A stretch of DNA of 16,257 nucleotides. Source: JBNJEM01 sp051745935 (GTDB lineage: Bacteria > Planctomycetota > Planctomycetia > Pirellulales > Pirellulaceae). The stretch spans positions 1 to 16,257 of the forward strand of contig JBNJEM010000095.1 in assembly GCA_051745935.1 (NCBI GenBank), in the 5' to 3' direction. The notes below the pieces were generated by a model, which did no database searches, had not been told where the DNA came from, and worked only from the letters and a program-made list of their open reading frames with translations. Shown here one piece after another: positions 6,903 through 16,107 of the stretch. Within the stretch, counting starts at the first letter, position 1. Each line of letters opens with the position of its first letter. The position numbers were made by a program, and so were the translations under genes.

Positions 6903-7366
6903 ATGCGATTGAAATTGTCCGTGATTGTGGTCGGTATCCTTATCGTTTTCGGGTTCGCGGGATGGACGCAAGCGGGTGACCCATTATCGCTGCTCGCATC
7001 CTCGGCGATGGAAGGCGGATTGGTTGTTTATCTTGGCTGTGGAAACGGAGCTATGGCGGCTCGGGGTACTGCACACCGCCCGGCGTGTTTGTCGTGGGAA
7101 ACAACGTCTGGCCCCATGCCCACGTGCCGACTGAATACGGTCGTGTATGGGGCAACGGTTACGGGGCCCGAGACACCAGAAAGGTCGACTACCACATTCA
7201 ATCCTTTGCCCTCGGAACCGGCGAGCTGCTGCGAAAGCTTCCCACAAAGGACATCTTCAAACGTGGGGCACCATCGCGTGGCTGGAATAAACGTGCCACA
7301 TGCACGGGTATTGAAATCACCGCTCCGGTTCCGGCTCCTCTGATGGTGAACAGTGTGCCTGACTAA
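6903..7366 (+). pseudogene. Decayed methyltransferase/PQQ-propeller exported protein
   Basis: A good Shine-Dalgarno (GAGGGAG, 6888-6894) precedes the ATG at 6903. The first roughly 48 residues are convincing: a signal peptide cleaved after TQA (res. 22-24), then GGLVVYLGCGNG, the glycine-rich SAM-binding start of class I methyltransferases. In this frame the rest (to 7343) turns into low-quality T/P/S-rich sequence. In another frame, from about 7046 to the TAA at 7364-7366, the DNA reads SYGGSGYCTPPGVFVVGNN, then TGELLRKLPTKDIF: the blade pattern of a PQQ-type beta-propeller. Planctomycete proteins of many hundred residues, as I recall, join these two parts. Here most of the protein is missing and the frames disagree, so this is read as a gene killed by a large internal deletion. 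Its end lies 66 bases from the convergent giant gene. Confidence 0.6.
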
Positions 7367-7432
7367 AAGTTGACTCCTTTCAATTATAGTCGTGGACATA
7401 ACGATGCGCCGGATACGGATATCTGAACTTTC

Positions 7433-10400
7433 TTATTGTGTTGTCTTTACCTGGACACCTTTCTGCTTCTGACGCCGCATCCGGTCGTATTGCTCAGATT
7501 GTTCCATTTGCATTTCCTTATTCTGCCTTCGCAGATTTTTCCGGAAATCGGGACTCTGTTTTTCTGCTTCCTCCTGCCGCGGCCTCTGTTGTGCCTGCGC
7601 CTGTTCCCCGGGGCGTGGTAGCAGTTCTTTATCGCCGCGGAAGAAGGCATACTGCTTCTTGTCGGCGCGGGCAATGACCGTTACTTCCCCTTGGATGTCT
7701 TCCGCGACGAAGATGCCACGCAAATCGGTTTCGCCGCTCCGGAACGCTTCGTTTCGGCTTCCTATAGCTTTAACATGGACCTCCGGAACGTAGCTTTCGT
7801 CCACCGCATCCAGGACGTTAACCCGCACGCGACCGCTGGTTATATCCTGTTGGACCTCGATCTTTAATGATGTAACCAGTACCAGTCCGCTGCAGAACAG
7901 GTGGTCGCCGCGGCAAATGATCAGGTACGCACCCTCATCTTTTAACCCCAGGGGCACGTCCGTTGTCTGTTTACTGAACTGCTGGTCGCCGGACAGATCT
8001 ATTCCTTTTTGGGCAAGCGGGTCGATGCCTGCTAGCTGTAAGTCCGTGATATCCGACAGACTCTTTTCCCGCAGATACAGCTTCATGAGATCTACTCGAT
8101 AAACCTGGTACTCAGCTTCATCAATATTGCGATGCGAGAGTTCCACTTCAACATCCTCGTCCGGCCGGAAAATGTTGATCTCCGGCAGCGAAATGTTCTT
8201 CTGTCGGAAATAGTCAATAGACTGTTCTGCATCCGCGTACTGGTCGGCAACTTTCTCATACCATTCGATGGCTTCAGCAGGTTCTTTCTGGGCGTGATAT
8301 ACCTGAGCGACGATATAGCGAGCGTAATCGCGGTCCTTGCTCTGGCCTTCGGCCACCGTTTTTGCTGCCTGCAGGGCCTCCTCATAATTGTTTTTCCAGA
8401 AATGAGCCAGGGCCGTTATATACTGGAAACTGCTGTGGAACTTGCTTTCCGGGAATCTCGTTTTGTATCGTTTACACCGTTGGATAACTGAATCGTATTG
8501 CTTGAGATCGAGCAGAGCATTCGCCATGCTGAATGCCGCGTTATCGGCAAGCGGATCATTCGGATAAAGCGTGAGGAAGCTCTGCAGCAGTTTTCCCGCC
8601 CGGGTCAGCATCTCGACCTCGGTATCAGGATATTGGGTCCCGGTCTCGGCTTCGGATTCATCAGCCGCGAAACGTTTTTGAGCCTCGCGTGCTTTCTCCG
8701 CGAGCTCCGGCGCTTCCGGTGCCTTTTGATAAAGATTCTGACTGAGGGAGAAATAGGCGCTGCTTACTTTCGAAGTGTCGGGATACTCCCGCCACAGACG
8801 TTGTTGGTAATCGGCGGAACGGAAAAACTGGTCTTGGTCTTCAAGCACCGCGCTGACATTCGAATCCTTGACAAAACTTGCATTGGCGGTCGCTTGATAG
8901 ATGAGGTATGCGCGCTCGTATTCGCCGATGTCACGATATGCTTTGCCCGCTGTAAGGATTTTATCAAACGGGATTTCCAATTCCGGATGTCGCTCCCGAA
9001 GCACTTCATAGGCATTGACAATCTTTTTCGCATCGTAGAATCCTTCTGAAGTGTAGATCCACAGCAGCATCCGGGCCACATCGCGTTCGTGAAAATCCCT
9101 ATCTTTGTTTAGATTCGTTTTAAAAATATGCGCCAGGTGCGGCAGTGCTTCCTTGTAAACGCCGTCTTCGAAATAAAGCTGGCCTAACTTGAAACGTTCC
9201 TGGTCGTTCATCTCGTAAGGATCGGCGGATTCGACGCCGGGGGCCAGCACCGTCAGCTCGGACACTTTGCCCACCCGCATCTGATCCGGATGCATCAGGT
9301 CGCGTATCACTGTGGGCAGAACCCGGTATTCGCCGGTTGTGTGTCCGACAAGTTCATATTCAAAATCGTCCACGTACTGATTGGGAGGATAAAAAAGTAA
9401 AAGCTTGTCATCGTGTATTTCGTGGTGCGTGGCTCGTCCGTCCCGTAAAGATCCCTCGACGAAACGCATGCCCGCCGGGATGGGTTCTTCAATCACCATG
9501 TAACGATTTTGGTGTCCGCCGTCAATCGAGACGTGGACATGTACGCGCTGGCCGACTTCGATATTCTTCACCGGTGATGAACTGTCCACGCCAATGGAGC
9601 GGCCCCGGTAAGTAAGCGGTGTGTGCCGGTACTTCCGATAGTAAACGTGCGGATCACCGCCCCATGATTTGGGGTCTTTCAGCTCTTTGGAGAAACCTTT
9701 CAACGATACTTGGTAGCTGTATTGTCCCCGCCCTTCCAGGTTGAAGCGTATGAGGTTTTTGTCCTTACCGATCGCGTCGCGTGGAACGGGAAATGTAATG
9801 GTTTGGGCAGTCTGCTCACTGCTCAATTCGCGGACAGTCTCACCGTTTACCTGGATCGTCAATCGATAATCGTTCTCGATATACTGGGTTTTGCCGTAAT
9901 ATGCGGCGATCGCGGAAACAGCCGGACCGCGCGCCTTGCCGAAGCCATGGACACCGCGTTTCTGCAAAAGATAGTTAATGCACTGTTCGACCAGGGGCGA
10001 TTCGGGTCGCAAGCGGATGAATGCAAGTGTGGCCAGCGCGGTGGTTCCGACATCATTTCGCAGCCACGGGTGATTGCTCTTCCCCTGCCAGTGTGCGATT
10101 TGTTTGTCATCCTGTTCCGTGACGTCCACTTTCTCCTCCAGGATATCGAGCAATTCGCCAGCCATCGGTGCCCGGTCGACGTTAGCGAAAGCCAGCGCGG
10201 TATGAGCGAGTGCGGGGGGTGTGAGGCTATTGCGTTGACGATGCAGCCGGTTGAGTGAGGCGAATTCCGTTGCTTCGGTCGTAGAGAGGGCGTGCAGAAC
10301 CGCCGCTTTACCGTCCGTGTCAGTGGTTTTCAGTTTTCTGAAAACATCCTTTAGATATTTCTCCGCGTTTTCAATGACTTGTTCATCAATGCCGATACCG

Positions 10401-13400
10401 TACTTCTGGGCCTTGACGAGTGCTCGGAAGTTTAAAGCGCTTATCAACGCACGATCTGTTGTGTTATGTCCTTTATGCCAGGACCAGCGGTTGTCATCGT
10501 CCTGGGAAACAATCAGCGTGTTGACCAGCGCCCGTGCGCGGTCCGCCAACTGAGAGACGTCAGCTCTGGACAGCTCGACCTGCTCGGCATACTCCATAGC
10601 AGCGACCGCTGCAATGAGGTTGCTTCCGGGGAGGTAAATCTTTCCCGGCGGAGGCGGCATCACCCGCGAATTGGTGTCGCCGCGATTCAACGGACGCGGG
10701 CGGTTGTCAAGGGCCATTTCCACGATCGACTGTTTCAGTTCCGGGCCGACTGAAATGGTCATCCACCGCGACCGGTAGGGGCGGTCATCGGGCAGTGCGA
10801 CCCTTGCCGATGCACTGTTTTCAGCGATGCCGCCCGCGGAATCCGTGTATTCAAGCCCCCACGGTTTTACCGGTACCACCCGATCCACAATATCCGTGTA
10901 ATCACCGGCTTCTATCATGACCCTTAACTTCAGTGCTTCCGTGGCGGGGATATCGAAGGAACTGAAAAGAGCCTCCTCGATACTTTCCTCCGTGACGTCA
11001 ATTTTCTTTTGTTTTTCAGCGACTTTTCTGTTGAAATCGGCGCCGTCATATATTTCAAGTGTCAGTTCACCGTCTCCGCTGTAATCGGTAAGGTTATGGA
11101 CCTTCGAGATAAACTCTACCGAATCGCCTTCCTGGAAGAATGCGGGCGCTTTGAGATTGACAAACAGCTTTTTCCGGGTAACGACATCAGCCGTGTTTTC
11201 TCCCACCAGTGTATCGACGGTGCAGCCACGGGAAGTAAGGCGCCACTCGGATGTCTTTTCCGGCATTTCGAACTCTGCGGTTGCTTCCCCTTTGTCGTCA
11301 GTAACGATTGCCCCGAGCCAGCGCCCGGCTTCCGGTATTTCGCTTCGGGCCTCCTCGTCCTCTTTTCCGCCGCGAGCTCCAAATGGTGCGTCGTCGGTGT
11401 CTTCTGCCTCATCTTCAGCCGCCTCCTGTTGCGGTGCTTGGGATGCTCTCCTTTGCGCCATTCCTTGCTGCGCAGCTTCGTCTTCTTTTTCAGCTGGCAG
11501 TGCCGACGGTGCCTCTTCCTTGTCAGTTCTTTCGGCAAACCCTTCGACCTGCCCGCGGGCCCGGTCTTCTTTCGCGTCTTGTTGGAGCCGTTTCGCCTCC
11601 TCCAAATAGGCGTTCTCAATCTGCTCCGACTCGCCGCTGTAACTGAAGCCGCACGTACTGGCAACCCGGAACTCCGCATGGCGTCGCGCGTCCTTCTGAA
11701 AATAATCAATGATGTGGGGCGTGGTATCCGGATATTGGGAAAAGAGTGCTTCATCGATCAAGGCCAGGCTAAGCTCTGCTTTTACCGGTTTGTCCAACTG
11801 GTCGGTGACTGTTAATGAGAAAGTGCCTTTTTCGCCGGGTTCAAATGCCTTTGATTCCGGTTCAATTTTAACTTGCAAGTGTCTTTCAACTTCAAAAGGC
11901 TTGTTCGCTGAACGTAACTGACGACCATCGATGAGGGAGGCAGCCACCCGGAAGTTCGGGAAGTGCTTATGGTCTATAACCAGCGGGATCCGGTTGAAGC
12001 CTTTTACCACCTCTATTATTCTGTAGTCGATAATCGTTTCGCCTTCGAATGTTAACAGCGCCAGTTTGTTCCGGAGCCGCGTATGGAGGCGGAGGTGAGC
12101 TTCGTCCCCTACTTTCAGGGTATCGGATTTACTGAAAAAACGAAGTTTTGTTTCGTCGTCTTCGTCCGAAATCTTGACTGTGTTCTCCGCCGTTATGGTT
12201 TGTTTAAAGCGGTCTTTCCCCTCCACACGCAGTACGTAATCACCGCCTTCATCCAATGTCAACCGTACTTTCCCGGCGCCGCTGTCCGCGTCTGTTTCCA
12301 CGGTGTGTTCCGCTACCTTAACCGCAGCCGCCTTTGTTTTATCGGTCTGCATCCACGGTATCCCTTCCAGTACAGGGTCCTGTTCAATGGTTTTACGTCT
12401 GAAAACATTGACCGTGACTTTGCGCCCGACGGGCTGGTCATCGGGAGTGGTGGTTTTTATGCGGGCATCAAACGGTTCACCTGACAGAACAACATCCCTA
12501 CCCGGCTCGATTTCGGCATTGTAACCTTGCTCGGCCAGAAATATGCGGGTGCTGTCTGTCACATCCTCGCCTTCCAGTCGGGCTTTGAAATTTAAGTGCT
12601 TTCCGGGCGTTGTCCCGCTGGTGTCGTATGTGATCCGAAACTCGCCTTTGTCATCGGTGTGCTCAACGAAATGGCGTCCGTCCGGGAACTCATAGCGGAC
12701 AGGCTTGTTGACGGCGGGCTGTCCCCAGTAGTATTCGGCGCGCAGCGTCATGCCCACATCTTCGCCCCTGACATATACGTCGCGATCCGGATCGAGTGCC
12801 ACTCGCAGTTTTTTAAGTTTGAACTCCTTAACCTTGAAATCTGCCGCGTACACTTCGCTTGGTTTATCCTTCCGTTGCGCCTTAATGGTATAGCTGCCGA
12901 CCGACGCTTTGCCTGCCAGGTCAAATTCAGTGTTGAATGTGCCGAACTCCGACAGTTCCATTGGCTTCTGCCACACTGTCTTTCCGTCCGCGGCGGTGAT
13001 GCTGACCACGTATTTCTGGTCCTCGGGAACGGCATAAGAACCATCTTTAACGGTGCGGATGATGCCGCGAAACTTAACGGTCTGACCGGGTTTGTAGGCC
13101 GAGCGGCCAGTGTAGATATAGCCTTTCGGGGCGAGTCCTTTAGCGCTATCCAGCCCTTCGAGGTTTAGATCATTGGCCGCTACATGGCCTTCGCCGGAGG
13201 CGAACACCCGAAGCTGTTCGGTTGTCTGTAGCTCATCTACTTCTTTACGCCAAACGCCGTCCTCGTTGGTCTGACCGGTGGCGAAAACCTCTTCGCCGTT
13301 GCTCAGCAGAACACGCACGTCCCGCGCCGGCTTTTGCGTAAGCATGTTCTGAACAAACACCAGCGCTTCGTTCCGCGATGAACGGAGGATGAGTTCTAAA

Positions 13401-15469
13401 TCACTCCGAATAACCAGCGTGGTAGCTTCCAGCTCTTCACTGCTGACATTGATTACACAGACACCAGGGCTGGTTTCCTTAAAGGGGATTTCAACTTCTT
13501 CCTGCAAGGGACGGTAATCGGCATAGTCTGCGACCTCTACATCCCAGGTTTTGTCCGGCTCTATGAGGTCGATATCTAACTTGTTTACATCGCCGGTCCC
13601 ATGTGTCTTCCGGAAATATGATTCGAGGTCCAGGAAATACTGTTCAAACGTTAAGTGTTCAATGTTTCGGGTGTCGATCTCGACCGCGGGTTTTTCATTC
13701 GTCCGGACTTTCCGCGGAGTAGAGACCCGCAGCTGTTTGCCTTTCATTTCGGCAATACGTTTTTTCGCTTCAGCCGCCCACCGGCCCCAGTCGAGCTTGT
13801 TATACGCGGCGAGCGCCTGTTTATGGTCTTCCAATGTTTCTTCATAGATTCTGCCTATCCGGAATTGGGCAAGCGATGCCTCGTGGCTGTCGGGGTATTT
13901 ACTCACCAGACGTTTCCACTTATCTATAGCTTGTTCGTATTCGCTTTTTATGTCTGCCTGAGAAGCTTCCTCTTTTTCCGCTTTCTCTTGCGCTTCGACG
14001 TATGCCATTTGGCCGAAAGCGAACAGGATTGTTTTAGCGCGTTTGTCGAGGGGATGGCGTTTGAGAAAACCTTGGAAAATGCCACTGGCCTCGTCGTATT
14101 CTTCAGCCGCGACTTTGTCAACTGCGTTTTGATATTCTGCATCGACCATCCCGCGTTGACAGTCGTCCCACTCGGGACCGTTGGGATATTTATCCGTGTA
14201 CTTTTCCCACGCCGAAATTGCCCGCTCGTACTCTTTTTGACGGTACCGGATGCGGCCGATATGGTGCAGCGCCCGTTTTTTCCATCCATCCTCGAGCTGT
14301 AAAGGGGTTTTGCCGAAAGGCTCGACCTCAGCATCCCGTACTGCTTCCCCGTCCGGAATATCGTAGTCTTTCTTATCCAGGAACCTGTTGTAGGCAGTAA
14401 TAGCTTCCTCGGGACGGTTGGCATGCCGATAAGCTTCCGCCAATTGATACGCCGCTACGACAGCGTACCGGTTGGACTTGTGTTCCGCCAGAAATGTCTT
14501 GGCTTCATCTGCTGCTTTATCGAAGTTTGAGGCCTGGACTTCGGGGAATCCGTAACTTCGGACCAGCAGCCATCTGGACCTTGGCCTCAATTCTGCTGCT
14601 CCCTCTTCGCTGATTTGCTTTTCCTTCAAGATCTTGAGAAGGTCTTCAAGATGCATGCGGGCAACGCTTTTCTGTCCCGCTTCAATTTGTGCTTCGGCCA
14701 AGCGGTAGCGTGCACGCAGTCGATGCTTGCCGGCCGGCTCGGGTTTTTTCGTTTTCCGAGCCGATCGGCGTGCTGTTGACCCTATATTCCCGGTCCAGTC
14801 CGGATCGAAGTCTTCCAGATACTGCTGATATTCTTTTATGGCCTGACGTTGATCACCTGCTTTCTGGAGGGCTCGGGCCCGTTTGAACAGCAACTCATCG
14901 CGAACATCGCGCCCGACAGCAAGCTCCAGCGCCTTCGTGTAGAACTGGCATGCTTTCTTATGGTTTGCCCCGGACGCTTTCAGTTCATGACTTTCCGGCT
15001 CCTCTCCAAAAGCGTCTCCAAGTTCAATAAGGAGGCCGGCAATTTCTTCTTTGCGGTCGGAGGCTAACAAGCGACGAACTTCGTCTTCGTATATCTTTTC
15101 CGCTGGTCCAAACTTTCTTTGGCGCGCTAAGACAACTCCTTTTAAACAACGTGCTTTATGATACCACTCGGAATCGGGATAAGTCCGGATCAAATTCCGC
15201 AGCGTATCTTCTGCTTGTTTATAATGTTCCAGCAGGACAAGTGCTCTGGCTTTTACATATATGGCGTAAGCGGGTTGGTCCGTATCTTCAGGCGAAATAT
15301 CCTCCAGAATTTGGACTGCCGACTGGAATTCAGCGTTACGCATGGCGGCCTCGGCGTCGGAAACTGTTTTATCAGTATCAGGCTGGCCAAATACAGAGAC
15401 GCCGGTGATATGCAGTAAACACACGATCAGTATCGCGACTTTAGAGAAATATGCATGTAGAGAAACCAT
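7433..15469 (-). CDS. Giant alpha-2-macroglobulin-family protein with TPR arrays at both ends
   Basis: Exported protein of 2678 residues, larger than the 1500-2000 residues usual for bacterial alpha-2-macroglobulins, which trap proteases in the periplasm. Signal peptide 1-28 (SVFG-QP). TPR-like repeats about 30-580. An MG unit begins at RNIEH (601). MG2 about 775-870 (TGRSAYKPGQTVKFRG); further MG domains to 1050; bait-region domain about 1105-1250. Charged A/E/Q/R-rich insert about 1285-1380; A2M domain from AGRWLGAIVTDDKG (about 1380). Alpha-toroid about 1600-1900, where GCxEQ should occur near 1610 but IYLPGSNLIAA stands instead, so no thioester. MG10-like domain (EEPIPAGMRF) about 1940-2080. 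Second TPR array about 2080-2430, second MG unit from RNIDE (2447), Q/R/K-rich tail 2617-2678. The ATG at 15469 is chosen over an upstream TTG (15490) because GGGGAGG lies nine bases before it. No pbpC neighbour. The overall family is certain; the role is inferred. Confidence 0.9.
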   Translation of the reverse strand: MVSLHAYFSKVAILIVCLLHITGVSVFGQPDTDKTVSDAEAAMRNAEFQSAVQILEDISPEDTDQPAYAIYVKARALVLLEHYKQAEDTLRNLIRTYPDSEWYHKARCLKGVVLARQRKFGPAEKIYEDEVRRLLASDRKEEIAGLLIELGDAFGEEPESHELKASGANHKKACQFYTKALELAVGRDVRDELLFKRARALQKAGDQRQAIKEYQQYLEDFDPDWTGNIGSTARRSARKTKKPEPAGKHRLRARYRLAEAQIEAGQKSVARMHLEDLLKILKEKQISEEGAAELRPRSRWLLVRSYGFPEVQASNFDKAADEAKTFLAEHKSNRYAVVAAYQLAEAYRHANRPEEAITAYNRFLDKKDYDIPDGEAVRDAEVEPFGKTPLQLEDGWKKRALHHIGRIRYRQKEYERAISAWEKYTDKYPNGPEWDDCQRGMVDAEYQNAVDKVAAEEYDEASGIFQGFLKRHPLDKRAKTILFAFGQMAYVEAQEKAEKEEASQADIKSEYEQAIDKWKRLVSKYPDSHEASLAQFRIGRIYEETLEDHKQALAAYNKLDWGRWAAEAKKRIAEMKGKQLRVSTPRKVRTNEKPAVEIDTRNIEHLTFEQYFLDLESYFRKTHGTGDVNKLDIDLIEPDKTWDVEVADYADYRPLQEEVEIPFKETSPGVCVINVSSEELEATTLVIRSDLELILRSSRNEALVFVQNMLTQKPARDVRVLLSNGEEVFATGQTNEDGVWRKEVDELQTTEQLRVFASGEGHVAANDLNLEGLDSAKGLAPKGYIYTGRSAYKPGQTVKFRGIIRTVKDGSYAVPEDQKYVVSITAADGKTVWQKPMELSEFGTFNTEFDLAGKASVGSYTIKAQRKDKPSEVYAADFKVKEFKLKKLRVALDPDRDVYVRGEDVGMTLRAEYYWGQPAVNKPVRYEFPDGRHFVEHTDDKGEFRITYDTSGTTPGKHLNFKARLEGEDVTDSTRIFLAEQGYNAEIEPGRDVVLSGEPFDARIKTTTPDDQPVGRKVTVNVFRRKTIEQDPVLEGIPWMQTDKTKAAAVKVAEHTVETDADSGAGKVRLTLDEGGDYVLRVEGKDRFKQTITAENTVKISDEDDETKLRFFSKSDTLKVGDEAHLRLHTRLRNKLALLTFEGETIIDYRIIEVVKGFNRIPLVIDHKHFPNFRVAASLIDGRQLRSANKPFEVERHLQVKIEPESKAFEPGEKGTFSLTVTDQLDKPVKAELSLALIDEALFSQYPDTTPHIIDYFQKDARRHAEFRVASTCGFSYSGESEQIENAYLEEAKRLQQDAKEDRARGQVEGFAERTDKEEAPSALPAEKEDEAAQQGMAQRRASQAPQQEAAEDEAEDTDDAPFGARGGKEDEEARSEIPEAGRWLGAIVTDDKGEATAEFEMPEKTSEWRLTSRGCTVDTLVGENTADVVTRKKLFVNLKAPAFFQEGDSVEFISKVHNLTDYSGDGELTLEIYDGADFNRKVAEKQKKIDVTEESIEEALFSSFDIPATEALKLRVMIEAGDYTDIVDRVVPVKPWGLEYTDSAGGIAENSASARVALPDDRPYRSRWMTISVGPELKQSIVEMALDNRPRPLNRGDTNSRVMPPPPGKIYLPGSNLIAAVAAMEYAEQVELSRADVSQLADRARALVNTLIVSQDDDNRWSWHKGHNTTDRALISALNFRALVKAQKYGIGIDEQVIENAEKYLKDVFRKLKTTDTDGKAAVLHALSTTEATEFASLNRLHRQRNSLTPPALAHTALAFANVDRAPMAGELLDILEEKVDVTEQDDKQIAHWQGKSNHPWLRNDVGTTALATLAFIRLRPESPLVEQCINYLLQKRGVHGFGKARGPAVSAIAAYYGKTQYIENDYRLTIQVNGETVRELSSEQTAQTITFPVPRDAIGKDKNLIRFNLEGRGQYSYQVSLKGFSKELKDPKSWGGDPHVYYRKYRHTPLTYRGRSIGVDSSSPVKNIEVGQRVHVHVSIDGGHQNRYMVIEEPIPAGMRFVEGSLRDGRATHHEIHDDKLLLFYPPNQYVDDFEYELVGHTTGEYRVLPTVIRDLMHPDQMRVGKVSELTVLAPGVESADPYEMNDQERFKLGQLYFEDGVYKEALPHLAHIFKTNLNKDRDFHERDVARMLLWIYTSEGFYDAKKIVNAYEVLRERHPELEIPFDKILTAGKAYRDIGEYERAYLIYQATANASFVKDSNVSAVLEDQDQFFRSADYQQRLWREYPDTSKVSSAYFSLSQNLYQKAPEAPELAEKAREAQKRFAADESEAETGTQYPDTEVEMLTRAGKLLQSFLTLYPNDPLADNAAFSMANALLDLKQYDSVIQRCKRYKTRFPESKFHSSFQYITALAHFWKNNYEEALQAAKTVAEGQSKDRDYARYIVAQVYHAQKEPAEAIEWYEKVADQYADAEQSIDYFRQKNISLPEINIFRPDEDVEVELSHRNIDEAEYQVYRVDLMKLYLREKSLSDITDLQLAGIDPLAQKGIDLSGDQQFSKQTTDVPLGLKDEGAYLIICRGDHLFCSGLVLVTSLKIEVQQDITSGRVRVNVLDAVDESYVPEVHVKAIGSRNEAFRSGETDLRGIFVAEDIQGEVTVIARADKKQYAFFRGDKELLPRPGEQAQAQQRPRQEEAEKQSPDFRKNLRRQNKEMQMEQSEQYDRMRRQKQKGVQVKTTQ

Positions 15470-15560
15470 AATTACTGACCTCCCCGACAATATTGTTATG
15501 TAATCAACATCGAAGCGGCGTGTATTGTAATATAATATAAAATAACTGTGTTGACGGTAA
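15470..15560 (-). promoter_or_regulatory. Leader and candidate promoter of the giant A2M gene
   Basis: On the minus strand TTACCG (15555-15560) and TATTAT (15532-15537) are exactly 17 bases apart; the -10 matches 5/6 and the -35 only 3/6. The -10 lies in a very AT-rich block (15526-15545). The leader would be about 55 bases and ends in the Shine-Dalgarno GGGGAGG (15479-15485). The palindrome ACGGTAACCGT (15554-15564) overlaps the -35, a possible repressor or activator site. Confidence 0.4.
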
Positions 15561-15718
15561 CCGTTCGTAACTAAAATCCCACCCTCCAGCTTCCTCGTAA
15601 ATGTTTGGTTCTAAGGCGTCGCGTCAAATAAGTTGACTAAGTTTCACAGAGCAGAGTCGCAAAATCTCGGCGTTTCGCGGGCAGCGGTGGATCAAGTTAT
15701 TATGACGCCGCGCCTAAG

Positions 15719-15750
15719 TATACAAGGTGGTTGAGATTTATACAAGGCGG
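15719..15750 (+). repeat. Near-perfect 12-bp direct repeat
   Basis: TATACAAGGTGG (15719-15730) and TATACAAGGCGG (15739-15750) differ at one base and start 20 bases apart, about two helical turns, as is common for binding sites of a dimeric regulator. Function unknown. Confidence 0.4.
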
Positions 15751-15931
15751 ACCGGCGGTGCGATGCGCGCCGCTACCCCCGGGGATACAGAGTACTCAGA
15801 CGACAGACATATTCCGATAAAAGCGCCAACGGCCAAGCACGCGGTGTCATATTGGCTCGGGCTGGAGAGATAAGCGGAACCTCAGGTATAATGCATCAGA
15901 ATATAAGTGCGCTTTGAAAGAGCGTGACATA

Positions 15932-16011
15932 CATCCGTATTCCACTCGGATGAGGGTTTATGCATTCACGTTTATAGAAGTAACGTGAGTGTGAATCGCG
16001 CCTTCGGCGCG
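15932..16011 (+). other. Three consecutive hairpins, possible structured RNA
   Basis: CATCCG/CGGATG (15932-15937 with 15947-15952, 9-base loop), TCACGTT/AACGTGA (15966-15972 with 15982-15988, 9-base loop) and CGCGCC/GGCGCG (15997-16002 with 16006-16011, loop TTC) follow each other within 80 bases. An alternative outer pairing ATTCAC (15964-15969) with GTGAAT (15991-15996) encloses the second. No known riboswitch or RNA family was recognised. Confidence 0.35.
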
Positions 16012-16107
16012 CAATATTGTGTTGCTGTCCGTTTCCCCTTTTGGATTATAAGAACCGCTCGTTCGCCGGGGCTCACTAGAGGGCAGGGAGACACTCAGAG
16101 AAAGAAA

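Noticed and set aside
11009..11815. 268-codon plus-strand frame opposite the A2M gene.
   Set aside because: Antisense shadow; C/F/L/S-rich, which is expected from the complement of the K/E/A-rich insert.
15470..15490. TTG start seven codons upstream of the chosen A2M start.
   Set aside because: The Shine-Dalgarno GGGGAGG lies inside those codons and is ideally placed for the ATG at 15469.
15826..15895. TATAAT box at about 15890 and a TTGGC element upstream as a plus-strand promoter.
   Set aside because: No -35 at proper spacing from the TATAAT, and the TTGGC stretch lacks the second half of a sigma-54 site.
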